Shown in pieces: positions 22,243-32,559 of a stretch of 64,000 bases of DNA. Under the pieces are notes generated by a model. That model searched no databases, was not told where the DNA came from, and saw only the letters and a list, made by a program, of their open reading frames with translations. Every line of letters begins with the position of its first letter. Position 1 is the stretch's first letter. The stretch comes from Agelas oroides (lineage: Eukaryota > Porifera > Demospongiae > Agelasida > Agelasidae), in NCBI GenBank assembly GCA_949130485.1, contig OX422199.1, positions 5,512,902-5,576,901 on the forward strand, read 5' to 3'. A program made the translations under genes and the position numbers.

Positions 22243-22876
22243 TAGCCTCGTACCCAGGCCGTTAATTAGGAAAAACGGCCTGGCAACTTACCCGGGTTCA
22301 AACTGTATACGGATGTGACGTGAAAAGATTACAGCTGCACCCATACAAGCCATGAATATTGGATAATGCATGTGATATTTAATCGTAGCCACGTGACTGT
22401 TCGTAATTGTGCAAGCGCGTTGTTGTTGCCAGTAGACTCGTTACAGGCTTATATTGGATGGTTACTGTCTTACTTGTCATCTGTAGACGAACTGCTTGCA
22501 GTAGACTCGCTCTCGCTCACCGATGTCGATGTGTCCGACTGACAGTAAGTACTAAACTAGTACCTGACACTGCTACTCTCGAACTGGTCCTTTTTTATAA
22601 AGAATCCGTTTTGTCCGCAGGCACTGTAGTTGTTGCACACAAGTCAACGGAAGGAGTTCGAACAAAAGCGTCATTCCAAGCGCTAGCGGTACCACGGGAC
22701 GGGTATATTAATACTGTGATGCATTTATGACGCAATTAAAATTCTGTACAACTGTCACGTGAAGCGTTCTGAAATCTGATTGGTACTGACAACTCCAGTG
22801 CAGCGGAAGTCAACAGTTTGAACTCGGAGAAGTTGCCAGGCCGTTTTTCCTAATTAACGGCCTGGGTACGAGGCTA
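22243..22876. mobile_element. foldback element, 634 bp, 9-bp target duplication
   Basis: Starts TAGCCTCGTACCCAGGCC and ends with its inverse; arms of about 45-50 bp. Exact 9-bp duplication GGCTGCTTC at 22234-22242 and 22877-22885. The interior (22300-22820) is unique sequence with no recognised gene. Confidence 0.85.
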
Positions 22877-23197
22877 GGCTGCTTCAGAAATGGTTGTTCA
22901 AAGTTGCATACTCCAAATAGAGCCATCTCCTAGTTTGCTTCAAGGTTCAAAGGTTCAAATCCACCCACTCGCGCATGCGCAGTTTGCCAGTTTGAAAGTC
23001 GTGCAGAGACTAAGTCGAAAAAAGGGTGCGTCAGATAAAAATTCGCGCCCGGGTGTAGCTACGCCACTGCCTGATACATATTTCCATGTAAAGTTGTGAC
23101 GATGAATAAGTCTACACACCATCATGGTAGCCTCCATTGTATCACTTCCTAGTCTGCATTTTGTTGACCCTATATCTGATAATATTCCCTCCCACAG

Positions 23198-23638
23198 GCA
23201 AAGCTTCATTTGCTAGCTGCTCAAACACAACTCAGTCTTCCTGCTCACACCCACAACATCTCCATGTCACAGCTGGGCAAGATATTATGTTTGATACAAG
23301 GATTAAATACACTGATTCTGGAAACAGCCACAAAAAACAAACAATAATACTACTGCAAATGTTCAAGGGTGCAATATGTGAACAAAATTTACAGTATGAG
23401 TGTGTAAACGCTGGTATATATTGTGACAAGCCATGCCTATCCAAGGGACGTATTGGAGTCGTACAAGTGACTGATCACAAGTTTAACAAGTTTGACATGA
23501 AACTAATTTTGCATAATGCTACTTTAAGTGATGCAGGAGACTATACTGTTCGAGTGGAAGTTGTTAACCCTGATAGTAGTGAAATATCCTCCTTCAGCGT
23601 GTCTTCCTTCAGCAAAACGTTTGAAGTTCGCATGAATG
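23198..23638 (+). CDS. IgSF receptor, exon 3 (Ig-like domain 2)
   Basis: A 441-nt exon, acceptor CCCTCCCACAG, donor GTAAGT, phase 1-1. Encodes 147 residues: GKASFASCSN..., a strand region HVTAGQDIMFDTRI, extra cysteines around AICEQNLQYECVN and YCDKPCLSKGRIGV, then LHNATLSDAGDYTVRVEVV. The D-x-GDY motif marks the Ig F-strand, but the usual cysteine after the tyrosine is V, so disulphide bonding must differ from a standard Ig fold. Followed by a 42-nt linker exon at 23913. Paralogues at 25611 and 45898. Confidence 0.8.
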
Positions 23639-23912
23639 GTAAGTCATGAATATGTAATTAGCTGGTTAAATGTACATCCTGTGGCAGGATCACTATATAC
23701 TATTATGTATTTCAAGTTTGTTGTTGATATGAGCTCAAATTTCGTCTTTGCAAAATGAACAATAAACATTATAGAGTGCTATTGTGTATGAAAAGTAAGA
23801 GAAATGTCTCCATTTCTAAATGATGGTAAAAATGAGGGTTCCCACATAAGCATTGTTTCTGCCATACCTGTCTCTGTCATGCACTGGTACATGCATTCAC
23901 ATCATCATTTAG

Positions 23913-23954
23913 GTACCTCCTTGATGTCACCAAAACCCATGGGACCAAGAGAAG
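23913..23954 (+). CDS. IgSF receptor, 42-nt linker exon
   Basis: Between an AG acceptor (CATCATTTAG) and a GTATAT donor, phase 1-1, encoding about 14 residues (TSLMSPKPMGPRE). Duplicated exactly at 26290-26331. Probably the juxtamembrane stalk between Ig2 and the membrane helix. Confidence 0.6.
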
Positions 23955-24571
23955 GTATATACATATTAATTGCTCATTTATATATGTGACATCCCCTTGT
24001 CTACAAATCTACATACTTGAGGTCATTATTCATACATACATGTATCAAGTTATCTAAGTGATGATGATGATGATGCTACACACATGCATTGGAATCTGCA
24101 GTCCAAGAGTGCACATAATTGTTGCTGAATTCTGCTCACAATATTTTACATTGGTGTAGACCTGGTGATGACAACTCACCTTCCAATGTCAGCAGAAAAA
24201 AAGGAATAACCATGAACAACTTCCCCTCATGATCATGGTCTTTCTAGGTCTTGCATCAGGTTGATAGTCTGGCAGCTATACAACTGGGTCAATATACAAT
24301 AGCCTGCCTTTCGGGGATCACTTGAGGGTAACACATACTCAACATTGCTTTACCTGATGGCAGCACAATGCGTAACAGTTACTGTATTTGTGTTAGGATG
24401 TGGCCAATGATCCCAGCATGGCCTCAGAATATCTATTTTTCCTAACATTTGCATGTTTGCACGTGCATATTGTACAACTCTACAATACCCATCTGACAAT
24501 AATATCATTTACTTTAATGTAGGATATACCTTGAAATGTATATCATGAGTACCCATTCAACTCTTTCATAG

Positions 24572-24808
24572 CTTCAACAGCTATCATTGTGGCAGTCAGC
24601 ACTTCCAGTGGCCGTAGTATCTGTGGCTAACGTCATCGCTATTGCAGTAGTGGTGTACCTAACACGCCGCAAACACAGTGTCCAAAGTGACATAAATGCT
24701 CGCAAAGTACTAACCCCCTGGTCATCCATCACAACTGAACAACAAATGCTGAGGAAGAATGTATCCACATAGAGCTAGAACAGCTAGATGCAAACAGTCT
24801 GCACTGCA
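24572..24808 (+). pseudogene. frameshifted membrane exon of the main receptor copy
   Basis: Aligns with the open exon at 29172. A 2-nt loss after GTCAGCACT shifts the frame inside the membrane helix, and a 7-nt loss after GAACAACAAA follows in the tail. Both make it non-functional as read from the expected acceptor (TTTCATAG). At about 24808 the tail sequence stops and first-intron sequence begins, marking the tandem-duplication breakpoint. Confidence 0.75.
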
Positions 24809-25400
24809 GCAACTGCTTAGGTCTTTCACCGTAACACTTTCGCTTTGTACTAGTGGCTAAGCACCATAAACCGGTCACGGGAAATCACTATTGTCCGAGT
24901 TCTAATCTATTATTTCTTCTCCTTCTGGTACCAGCAGATGGCTGATACTAGAGCTTCTTTAGTCTCGTCCCCAGACCAAATGTTTCGCGCGCGCACTGTG
25001 GACTCGTCGAAAAATAGGGTCTGGACACTTTCACTATGAAAACTGGGGCAAGTTTACATACGGCAGTCAGTAAATTGGGTACTTGTAGGTGTTAATTACA
25101 TTATCAGCTACCGGCAGCGTATGCTTTGGCGCCAAAAAAATTTGCAAGCTGGCTATTTGTGATGACGCATAATGCAATTTACTTTACCTGAACAATCTGA
25201 TTGGTGCGACAACATGCCAATACGCTCGTATGATTACGCCCCAGTTTTACCAGTGAACGCGTCCAGACCCTATTTTTCGACAAGGCCGCAGGGCGTGTGC
25301 GAAAAATTTGGAGTCTGGGGACGAGACTAGAGCTTCTTAAGCAAACTCAGTGCTACGTCAACCATTATGTCAAACAAGACTCAATGGCGTATAACATGCT
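24809..25400 (-). pseudogene. Crypton-like relic copy C, split by a foldback element
   Basis: 24809-24959 and 25330-25400 match 13345-13530 of copy B (shared GTACCAGCAGATGGC block). Only the weakly coding upstream part is kept. Interrupted by the element 24960-25329. Confidence 0.4.
24960..25329. mobile_element. foldback element, 370 bp, 9-bp target duplication
   Basis: Starts TAGTCTCGTCCCCAGACC and ends with the inverse. Inner block TCGAAAAATAGGGTCTGGAC is mirrored near the right end. Target duplication GAGCTTCTT (24951-24959, 25330-25338). The empty site ACTAGAGCTTCTCAAGC is seen at 5692 and 13489. Confidence 0.9.
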
Positions 25401-25610
25401 AATTGGTGTGTTTGACGTCATTGTGGCCAATTAGTATAGTACAACTATTATAGGGTATGTACGTGACATTTCCATGTATGATACCTGATACATATTTCCA
25501 GGTAAAGATGTGGAATAAGTCTGCACACCATCATGGTAGCCTCCAATGCATCACTTCATAGTCTGCGTTTTGTTGACCCTATATCTGTGACCAAATATTC
25601 CCTCACACAG

Positions 25611-26015
25611 GCAATCCTTCATTTGCTAGCTGCTCAAACACAGCTCCGTTTTCCTGCTCACACCCACACAATCTCCATGTCACAGCTGGGCAAGATATTA
25701 TGTTTGATACAAGGATTAATTCTGGAAACAGCCAAATAATACTACTGCAAATGTGCAAGGGTGCAATATGTGAACAAAACCTACAGTATGAGTGCATAAA
25801 CGCTGGCATATATCATGACAAGCCATGCCTATCCAAGGGACGTATTGGAGTTGTACAAGTGACTGATCACATGTTTAAAAAGTTTGACATGAAACTAATT
25901 TTGCATAATGCTACTTTAAGTGATGCAGGAGTCTATACTTTTCAAGTGGAAGTTGTTAACCCTGATAGTAGTGAAGTGTCCTCCTTCAGCAAAACGTTTG
26001 AAATTCACATGAATG
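25611..26015 (+). CDS. IgSF receptor, duplicate Ig-like domain 2 exon
   Basis: A 405-nt exon, acceptor CCTCACACAG, donor GTAAGT, phase 1-1. Same fold as 23198-23638 with three in-frame deletions (9, 12 and 15 nt) and 24 substitutions, of which I count 18 amino-acid changing. One extra cysteine (LLQMCKG) and one lost (YHDKPC). Open and splice-competent. Could be an extra domain, an alternative to exon 23198, or the Ig2 of a separate truncated gene. Confidence 0.75.
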
Positions 26016-26289
26016 GTAAGTCATGAATATGTAATTAGCTGGTTAAATGTACATCCTTTGGCAGGATCACTATATACTATTATGTATTTCAAGTTTGTTG
26101 TTGATATGAGCTCAAATTTCGTCTTTTCAAAATGAACAATAAACATTATAGAGTGCTATTGTGTATGAAAAGTAAGAGAAATGTCTCCATTTCTAAATGA
26201 TGGTAAAAATGAGGGTTCCTACATAAGCATTGTTTCTGCCATACCTGTCTCTGTCATGCACTGGTACATGCATTCACATCATCATTTAG

Positions 26290-26331
26290 GTACCTCCTTG
26301 ATGTCACCAAAACCCATGGGACCAAGAGAAG
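26290..26331 (+). CDS. duplicate 42-nt linker exon
   Basis: Identical to 23913-23954, same phase and splice sites. The surrounding 350 nt differ from the first copy at three positions only. Confidence 0.55.
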
Positions 26332-26371
26332 GTATATACATATTAATTGCTCATTTATATATGTGACATCC

Positions 26372-26965
26372 CTCAGGCAATGTGCTTGTACAGTCAACCC
26401 ACCCAGGCCCGCAACCCCGTCCGCAGGGGATCTCCACCTAGCTACCACAGTGTATTTAATTGCGAGAGGAAGGACAGCTGTAGTCAAAAAGACCCCGTCT
26501 TTATCCATCTCCACATAGATACATGTGTATAAAGTATAAAGCCCTTATCCTAACACAGCCTGACCCAGCCCGTAGAGAAACCTACAGCATGCACACAGAG
26601 AGGTTTTAGTATCTGAGCTTACTGTTGTAACTAGGTCACAAGCAAGCCTTCCACAGCTTAGTCGAATACATCTTTACAACCCCCAGCCCCATTCCCATTT
26701 TCCAAAGTTAACCATAGGATACCCCCTTGGTGAAGAGATAACTGAGCCGGAGGCTGAGGTGGTGGATAGTGAGAGTATCCGCTCAGGCAATGTGCTTGTA
26801 CAGTCAACCCACCCAGGCCCGCAACCCCGTCTGCAGGGGATCTCCACCTAGCTACCACAGTGTATTTAATTGCGAGAGGAAGGACAGCTGTAGTCAAAAA
26901 GACCCCGTCTTTATCCATCTCCACATAGATACATGTGTATAAAGTATAAAGCCCTCATCCTAACA
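26372..26965. repeat. direct repeat pair of about 185 bp
   Basis: 26372-26556 and 26783-26967 are nearly identical (shared start CAGGCAATGTGCTTGTACAG), separated by about 225 bp. They interrupt the receptor intron at 26374. Could be a tandem duplication or ends of an unrecognised element. Confidence 0.7.
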
Positions 26966-27530
26966 CACTCACACTCGTAATTTAAAATGCGAACGAGCTT
27001 CACACCCATAATGTAACTGCAGTAACTCAAGTGTGAATGAGCTTCAGACTCGTAACGTAACTGTGAGTGAACCTCACAGTAGTAACTCAAGTGTGAATGA
27101 GCTTCACACTCGTAACGGTGAATGAGCCTCACAGTAGTACATGTAACTGAAGTGTGAATGAGCTTCACACTCACAATTTAAAAATGTGAATGAGCTTCAC
27201 ACTCGTAACATAACGGTGAATGAGCCTCACAGTGGTAACTCAAGTGTGAATGAGCTTCACACTCATAACATAACTGTGAGTGAGCCTCACAGTAGTAACT
27301 CAAGTGTGAGTGAGCCTCACACTCGGAATTTTTAATGTGAATGAGCTTCACACTTGTAACATAACGGTGAATGAGCCTCACAGTGGTAACTCAAGTGTGA
27401 ATGAGCTTCACACCCGTAGCATAACTGTGAGTGAGCCTCACAGTAGTAACTCAAGTGTGAGTGAGCCTCACACTCGTAATTTTTAATGTGAATGAGCTTC
27501 ACACTGTGAGTGAGCCTCGCAGATAACACA
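26965..27530. repeat. minisatellite built of GTGAATGAGCTTCAC units
   Basis: More than a dozen imperfect units of 25-40 bp. Each core GTGAA-TGAGC-TTCAC is a short inverted repeat, alternating with GTGAGTGAGCCTCAC. The reverse strand reads as a repeated CEAHSHLSY frame, which is a by-product of the repeat. Confidence 0.85.
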
Positions 27531-28147
27531 GAGCAGCCCCAACCCCTAGCTCAGCCTTATGGAACCGACTACAGCCCTAGGCGTACCGTTACTATAGTAA
27601 AGCACACGCCATAACTAGCGTAACAATGCCGTTACTAGGATAGGTACGCCGTTACTAAGAGAAGCACGCTCCCATTTAAAGCCCGTCGACCGAGTATCAC
27701 ACACAAACAACTAATAATACTCACCGTGAGATGGTCGCCGCAGTACAGACCCGAATTATCTTCGGTACAGGAGCGCCTACCAGCGAAGAACAAGCCTCCC
27801 AGACGTTCCACCAAGACGACACGATAGCGAGCCAGAATCCCGTACGTTAACCGTTCGACCATCCCCCTAGTTATTATAAGTTAATATGATAACTCCACCC
27901 ATTGAGCCCCACCCCCAATTTGTTTAGTAATTTGAATATTTATAGCACTGTGAATGCCCATAGCACTATGTGCCAACCAAAAGCTGGGCTCCTCAAAGCA
28001 AACCTTAGGCGGGGAGTGGTCCCGCCCTTTCTGTAGTAGGCCACGGGTCGGGAGTTCAAAGGGACCGAAACCCGTGGTCATGCGAGGACCGGAAAGGGTA
28101 CTCCCCTGAAGACCAGTATTTTTTGAGCATATCTCCCAAAAACAGTA
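27531..28147. other. no gene recognised
   Basis: GC-richer block with short repeats (CCGTTACTA). A chance minus-strand frame at 27635-27862 has no recognised domain. It belongs to the insertion that separates the two receptor segments. Confidence 0.35.
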
Positions 28148-28315
28148 ACTAACCGCCCCATCCATTTGAGCCATAAATGCCCCACCCATTTAAGTCATAA
28201 ATACCAAACCCATTTAAGCCATAAAATGCCCCACCCATTTAAGCCATAAATGCCCCACCCACCCATTTAAGCCATAAAATGCCCCATCCATCTAAGCCAT
28301 AAATGCCCCATCCCC
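28148..28315. repeat. minisatellite, about 27-30 bp unit
   Basis: Five to six copies of CCCATTTAAGCCATAAATGC with variable spacers. Confidence 0.85.
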
Positions 28316-28469
28316 ATTTCCCTTTATGTTTTAACTTCACACTTTATGTATGTGTGAAATTTTGAACATCGATGTGCCAGCGGTGTTGGTGCTCCCCCAC
28401 TCGACATACAACTCCCAGTGCAGCTGCACACAAGCAAAAATCAACAGTGAACAATTGGAACTTAAATGT

Positions 28470-28570
28470 AGTTAGTAAATGTCACCATGCTGATGAAAGC
28501 ACTGCACTTAGCATTGTCTCTGCCATACCTGTCTCTGTCATGCACTGGTACAAGAGAAGGTATATACATA
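28470..28570 (+). pseudogene. relic of a third linker region
   Basis: GCATTGTCTCTGCCATACCT continues as in 23850 and 26228, but the 60 nt holding the acceptor and most of the linker exon are deleted. Only AAGAGAAGGTATAT remains. Confidence 0.65.
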
Positions 28571-28576
28571 TTAATT

Positions 28577-28790
28577 GAAGGGCTGAGAAGCATAGTGGTC
28601 TAACCCAAAATTAAGTACTGGAAATTGCAAACATGCATTAAAAAACGTACATACCATATGAACATGTGGTCAGAAATTTCAAATTCCTAAATGTTCAGCA
28701 TCTTCTGAAATGCATTTTAAGAGTATTTCCATGTTAGGGGGGGGCTAACTCAACATTTGTGGGTTAGACCACTATGCTTCTCAGCCCTTC
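28577..28790. mobile_element. MITE, 214 bp, 4-bp target duplication AATT
   Basis: Arms of about 31 bp starting GAAGGGCTGAGAAGCATAG. Flanked by AATT on both sides. Empty sites exist in the paralogous introns at 23965 and 26342 (TATTAATTGCTCAT). Confidence 0.9.
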
Positions 28791-29171
28791 AATTGCTCAT
28801 TCATATATATGACAGGATTAACTGTCCCTTGTCTACAAATGCACTACATACTTGAGGTCATTGTTCATATATACATGATGATGATGATGCTACACACATG
28901 CACTATCTGCAGTCCCAGAGTGCACATAATTAATGTTGCTGAATTCCACTCAGGATATTTTTACATTGGTTTTCCTGATGGCAGCACAATGTGTAACAGT
29001 TACTGTATTTGTGTTAGGACGTGGCCAATGACCCTAGCATCCTACCATTTGCATATTTGCACATGCATATTGTACAACTGTACAATACCCATCTGACATT
29101 AATATCATTTACTTTAATGTAGGATATACCTTGAAATGTATATCATGAGTACCCATTTAACTCTTTCATAG

Positions 29172-29476
29172 CTTCAACAGCTATCATTGTGGCAGTCAGC
29201 ACTATTTCAATGGTGGTAGTATCCGTGGCTAGTGTCATTGCTATTGCATTAGTGGTGTACCTAACACACCGCAAACACAGTGTCCAAAGTGACATAAATG
29301 CTCACAAAGTATTAACCCGCTGGTCATCCATCACATCTGAACAACAAACTCAACCTGCTGAGGAAGAACATATCTACATAGAGCTAGAACAACCAGACAC
29401 AAAAAGTCTGCACTGTGAGGGGAACAATGACAGCAAACTAGATGAGAGGTTTAAGGGACAAGGTTATAATGTTTAG
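29172..29476 (+). CDS. IgSF receptor, terminal exon: membrane helix and tail
   Basis: Acceptor TTTCATAG, phase 1, stop TAG at 29474-29476. Encodes a single membrane helix (about residues 3-28: STAIIVAVST ... AIALVVYL) followed by a basic stop-transfer THRKH and a cytoplasmic tail of about 70 residues. The tail has a YIEL motif (YxxL, an endocytic or half-ITAM type signal; the residue at -2 is H, so it is not a classic ITIM) and ends GYNV, compatible with a class II PDZ ligand. It supplies a membrane anchor to any upstream phase-1 Ig exon. Confidence 0.75.
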
Positions 29477-29566
29477 CGATTGCTGTCTGAAGTGATTTTT
29501 AGTACAGTAATAACAACTTAGCTGTACATCAATAGTAGTACCATTTATTGGTGTATTTCTTGGTGA

Positions 29567-30091
29567 ACTCTATCAGCAATTTCAATAGTAAGCGTTTGTT
29601 TATTCTCGATGCACTGTCAGCAATTTCAGTAGTAAGCATTTATGTATTATTGGTGCACTGCATCAGTAATTTCAGTACTATCCATTTATGCATTATTGGA
29701 GCACTGCACCAGTAATTTCAGTACTATCCATTTATGTATTATTGGTGCACTGTATCAGTAATTTCAGTAGTAAGCATTTATGTATTATTGGTGCACTGTA
29801 TCAGCAATTTCAGTACTATCCATTTATGTATTATTGGTGCACTGTACCAGTAATTTCAGTACTATCCATTTATGCATTATTGGAGCACTGTACCAGTAAT
29901 TTCAGTACTATCCATTTATGTATTATTGGAGCACTGTACCAGTAATTTCAGTACTATCCATTTATGTATTATTGGTGCACTGTATCAGTAATTTCTGTAC
30001 TATCCATTTATGCATTATTGGTGCACTGTACCAGTAATTTCAGTACTATCCATTTATGTATTATTGGTGCACTGTATCAGTAATTTCAATG
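29567..30091. repeat. minisatellite, 46-bp unit, about 11 copies
   Basis: Unit contains TTTCAGTACTATCCATTTAT and TATTATTGGTGCACTG. Because 46 is not a multiple of 3, the open frame across it changes each unit and is not a gene. Lies just past the membrane exon stop, perhaps in the 3' UTR. Confidence 0.9.
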
Positions 30092-30310
30092 TTTTTGTGT
30101 TTCAAGGGGCAGCTCAAAACGCTGTTTGACTCACTCCACATGACATCTACTACAGATGAATTCAGTATCTCACAGTACATGGCATGTACTTGAGCAAATA
30201 TTCACAACTTCTGCTTCATACTTTCAGAAATATACTTCACTTCAATTGGTGAAAACTGGTAGCTAACTACCATTTTTCATCCATTGAAGTACGTCCAAAT
30301 ACCAAACTTG

Positions 30311-30693
30311 CACACTGCAATAACTACTTGGTTAAAATGATCATGAGTGAAGGTTACTGCAGTTTCAGGGTCATTGAACAGGTGATTAAAGAAACAAAAA
30401 CACAATCAACCCCCTCACAATCCATCAAAGTTCAAAGAACTAGCAGAGACACTTGTCTGCTAGCCAATACATACCATTCATCTGCTGGCCAGTTCAGAAC
30501 CAGATAATAGCCAGCAGGTGGATGCATACGAACTGTCTGTGCATGCTAGCTCTTTCAAGCTATGAGGGGTTTGATGGATGATAATTGTGTTTTGGAATTC
30601 CTTTAGTCATACTACCCACCTGTTCAATGAACTTTGAAACTGCAGTAACCATGCACTTGTAGTCATTTTAACCAAGTCATTTTGCAGTGCATG
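30311..30693. repeat. foldback repeat, about 380 bp
   Basis: Left arm with ACTTGGTTAAAATGA, GGTTACTGCAGTTTCA and TCATTGAACAGGTG is mirrored at 30600-30690. Arms of about 100 bp at roughly 80 percent identity by eye. Old non-autonomous element. Confidence 0.7.
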
Positions 30694-31309
30694 AGAAAGA
30701 TGTTTTCATCTTCAGTCTCCAGTTTAAAAAACGTACTCACTCGCTTTCAACAGCATTTTACATGTACCCAACTTGCAGTTAATTGCTTCACTGAATGTTT
30801 CTATAAGTAACCATGTTTTCACACATAACTGAATATCTCAACTTCTGCTCACTGGCTCATTGTCCTAGATGCGAATCTGCTCAACCTCACACTTTCTATT
30901 TCTCTTACGTAGGAACATATTCATATCCAACTGGTTCCATTCAATCGATCTGCTCCTTGAGGGTCTTCATTGAGTGAGAAGCAGTGGTGTCACCTGCATA
31001 TAGAGGCATAGATCTATACAGTTAGTGTGTGGTATATTTTCTTTTCCTACATACTTTAATGACAACTGTATTTAGCTGTAGTTTTAAACTTCAGTAAGTT
31101 CTCCCAGGCTTGGAAAGAAAGGCTAAAACGTTGGACATACACGTGCACTTTTTCATTCATTCATGACTATTTTTCGTTCCAACTTATGTCCAGATATTAG
31201 AAGCAAGAAAGCTAATACAGAGAAAAGTGGGGTGATATACAAAGATCAAAACAAAACAAATGAAAAGCACTCAAAGCAACTGTTAAACAGGTAGATTACT
31301 GTTAGTGCA
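30694..31309. other. no gene; fragment of a dispersed repeat
   Basis: 31083-31170 matches a piece of the dispersed repeat at 51100-51180 (AAACTTCAGTA ... GGAAAGAAA). Nothing else recognised. Confidence 0.4.
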
Positions 31310-32200
31310 AAAAAAAAACCCAGATACAGCCTGCTTGAAATGTGACAGTGGTAGGTTATGTGTTCCATGGTCTAATTGTAGATGACAAGAAAGGATTTTG
31401 AAATGAAGTAGTATGGGCAAAGAGGACAGAGTGGTCAGGTAGCTTTGGATCTGTCTTGTGATGTAAGGGTTGAGGTTGATTGAAAGTACCGTGTTTATTC
31501 GAATTCAAATTAATTGATTTGAGTGGGCATGCATTAAGTTACATCCACCCAAAAATTCCAGGAGTTGAATTTCTTGCATTAGATCATGCGTTGCAATGGA
31601 TTCAAACGTATTGTGCTAAATTGGATTAACCCAAAGTTAATTAGTGGCAGTTTGCACTAAGTTGGATCCACCCATAAATTCCCAGAATAGAATTACTTAG
31701 CTAGATTGGATCATGCGTTTTATTTGAACAAATACGGTAACGTTTGAAGCAAGAGAACATGAGGAACTGAGTCAAATGCCTTGCTGATGTCGAAGAACAC
31801 TGAGTATGAGTTGGAAGATGGTCATTTGATAGCCACATCTGCATGTATGATGAGAGACAAGTAAACTTTTGTGATCTGAGGCAGAGAGGGGAGGACAAAA
31901 ATTTAAGTGAGAAGGGGATGATACAAAAAATGATTTCTGTTAAAATTAAAACGAGTAAAATCTTTAACAGCTTGATACAGTAAAAAGCTGGAAGTAATAG
32001 TAAACAGCTGGGAGTAAAAAGAGGATGACTTGGCCATGGGTTGGAAGCATCAATGTTAAAATCCCCGAATAAAAAATATAAAGATGCATGCAGGTTAAAC
32101 AACGTAGAGAACAAGCAATCCAAAACCGTGACCCTGGGAACTAGGTGGTCTACATAGAAAACAAAAACAGAAAGGAACCCAAATGACACAATGGTGGATT
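31310..32200 (-). pseudogene. LINE relic (endonuclease and RT pieces), minus strand
   Basis: Reading leftward: an endonuclease piece with FGDFNIDAS near 32070, later a DHLPTH-like end, then an RT piece VFFDISKAFDSVPH near 31780 (the motif A aspartate and YD/KAFD region), and after the MITE 31489-31737 a C-terminal piece with TTSFQNPFLSSTIRPWN near 31400. Large internal deletions and shifts. The pattern fits CR1/L2/Rex-type non-LTR elements. Confidence 0.65.
31489..31737. mobile_element. TA-flanked MITE, 249 bp
   Basis: Ends CCGTGTTTATTCGAAT and the inverse of CCGTATTTGTTCAAAT, bounded by TA (31487-31488, 31738-31739), Tc1/mariner-like. Inserted inside the LINE relic. A second member is at 35176-35586 (shared GATTTGAGTGGGCATGC). 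Confidence 0.8.
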
Positions 32201-32559
32201 CAAAGGTCTGATTGCCTACAAAAACAGTATAGTCTCGGCCCCGCGTGTGATGTCAAATGTATGTCACACTTTTGGCCATCAGGGGGTCCCACGCAAGCTA
32301 CATGCACACTTCATCTTCATCGCCGATGAGTAAGCACAGTCGAACTAGCTCCAGTTCAATCTGGCTATACAACAAAGCAGATTTTAGCACAGCAAATGAC
32401 ACTCTATCCTGTCTTCTAGCATCCTTAGCTATATGATTCTGATGATGTTGACACCTTCTGGACACAATGGTATGACATCTACCTTTTCAGATTGCATTCC
32501 GAGAAAGACCATCTCCACATGATTGTAGGAACTTTACCAACAACCTCACAAAACGTATT

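Larger units (their letters stand above)
19437..23069. mobile_element. hAT-like non-autonomous element, 3.63 kb
   Basis: Ends CAGTGGCGTAGCCAGG and CTACGCCACTG, with an exact 8-bp target duplication CCTGATAC (19429-19436 and 23070-23077). The uninterrupted site is present in paralogous introns at 6806-6840 and 25477-25510. About 115 bp of subterminal sequence (19735-19850) is inverted at 22970-23050. No hAT transposase frame is visible. Two foldback elements (20581, 22243) sit inside it. Confidence 0.85.
12153..29476 (+). other. gene model: membrane IgSF receptor
   Basis: Proposed exons: 12153-12231 (signal), 12371-12619 (Ig1), 23198-23638 and/or 25611-26015 (Ig2), 23913-23954 or 26290-26331 (linker), 29172-29476 (membrane and tail). 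Every internal boundary is phase 1, so all combinations keep frame. The membrane exon at 24572 is frameshifted, so splicing to 29172 would be needed to make a receptor. The alternative is two broken genes: one at 12153-24808 and one at 24809-29476. Transcript data would settle it. Confidence 0.45.

Noticed and set aside
26372-26965. LTR pair of a retrotransposon
   Set aside because: The repeats are only about 225 bp apart, lack TG...CA ends and have no primer-binding site or coding interior.
27000-27530. CRISPR-like array
   Set aside because: Units are contiguous or with near-identical spacers, and the genome is eukaryotic; it is a minisatellite.
29688-29945. Open frame across the 46-bp array
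   Set aside because: 46 is not divisible by three, so the peptide repeat changes frame each unit; by-product of the minisatellite.
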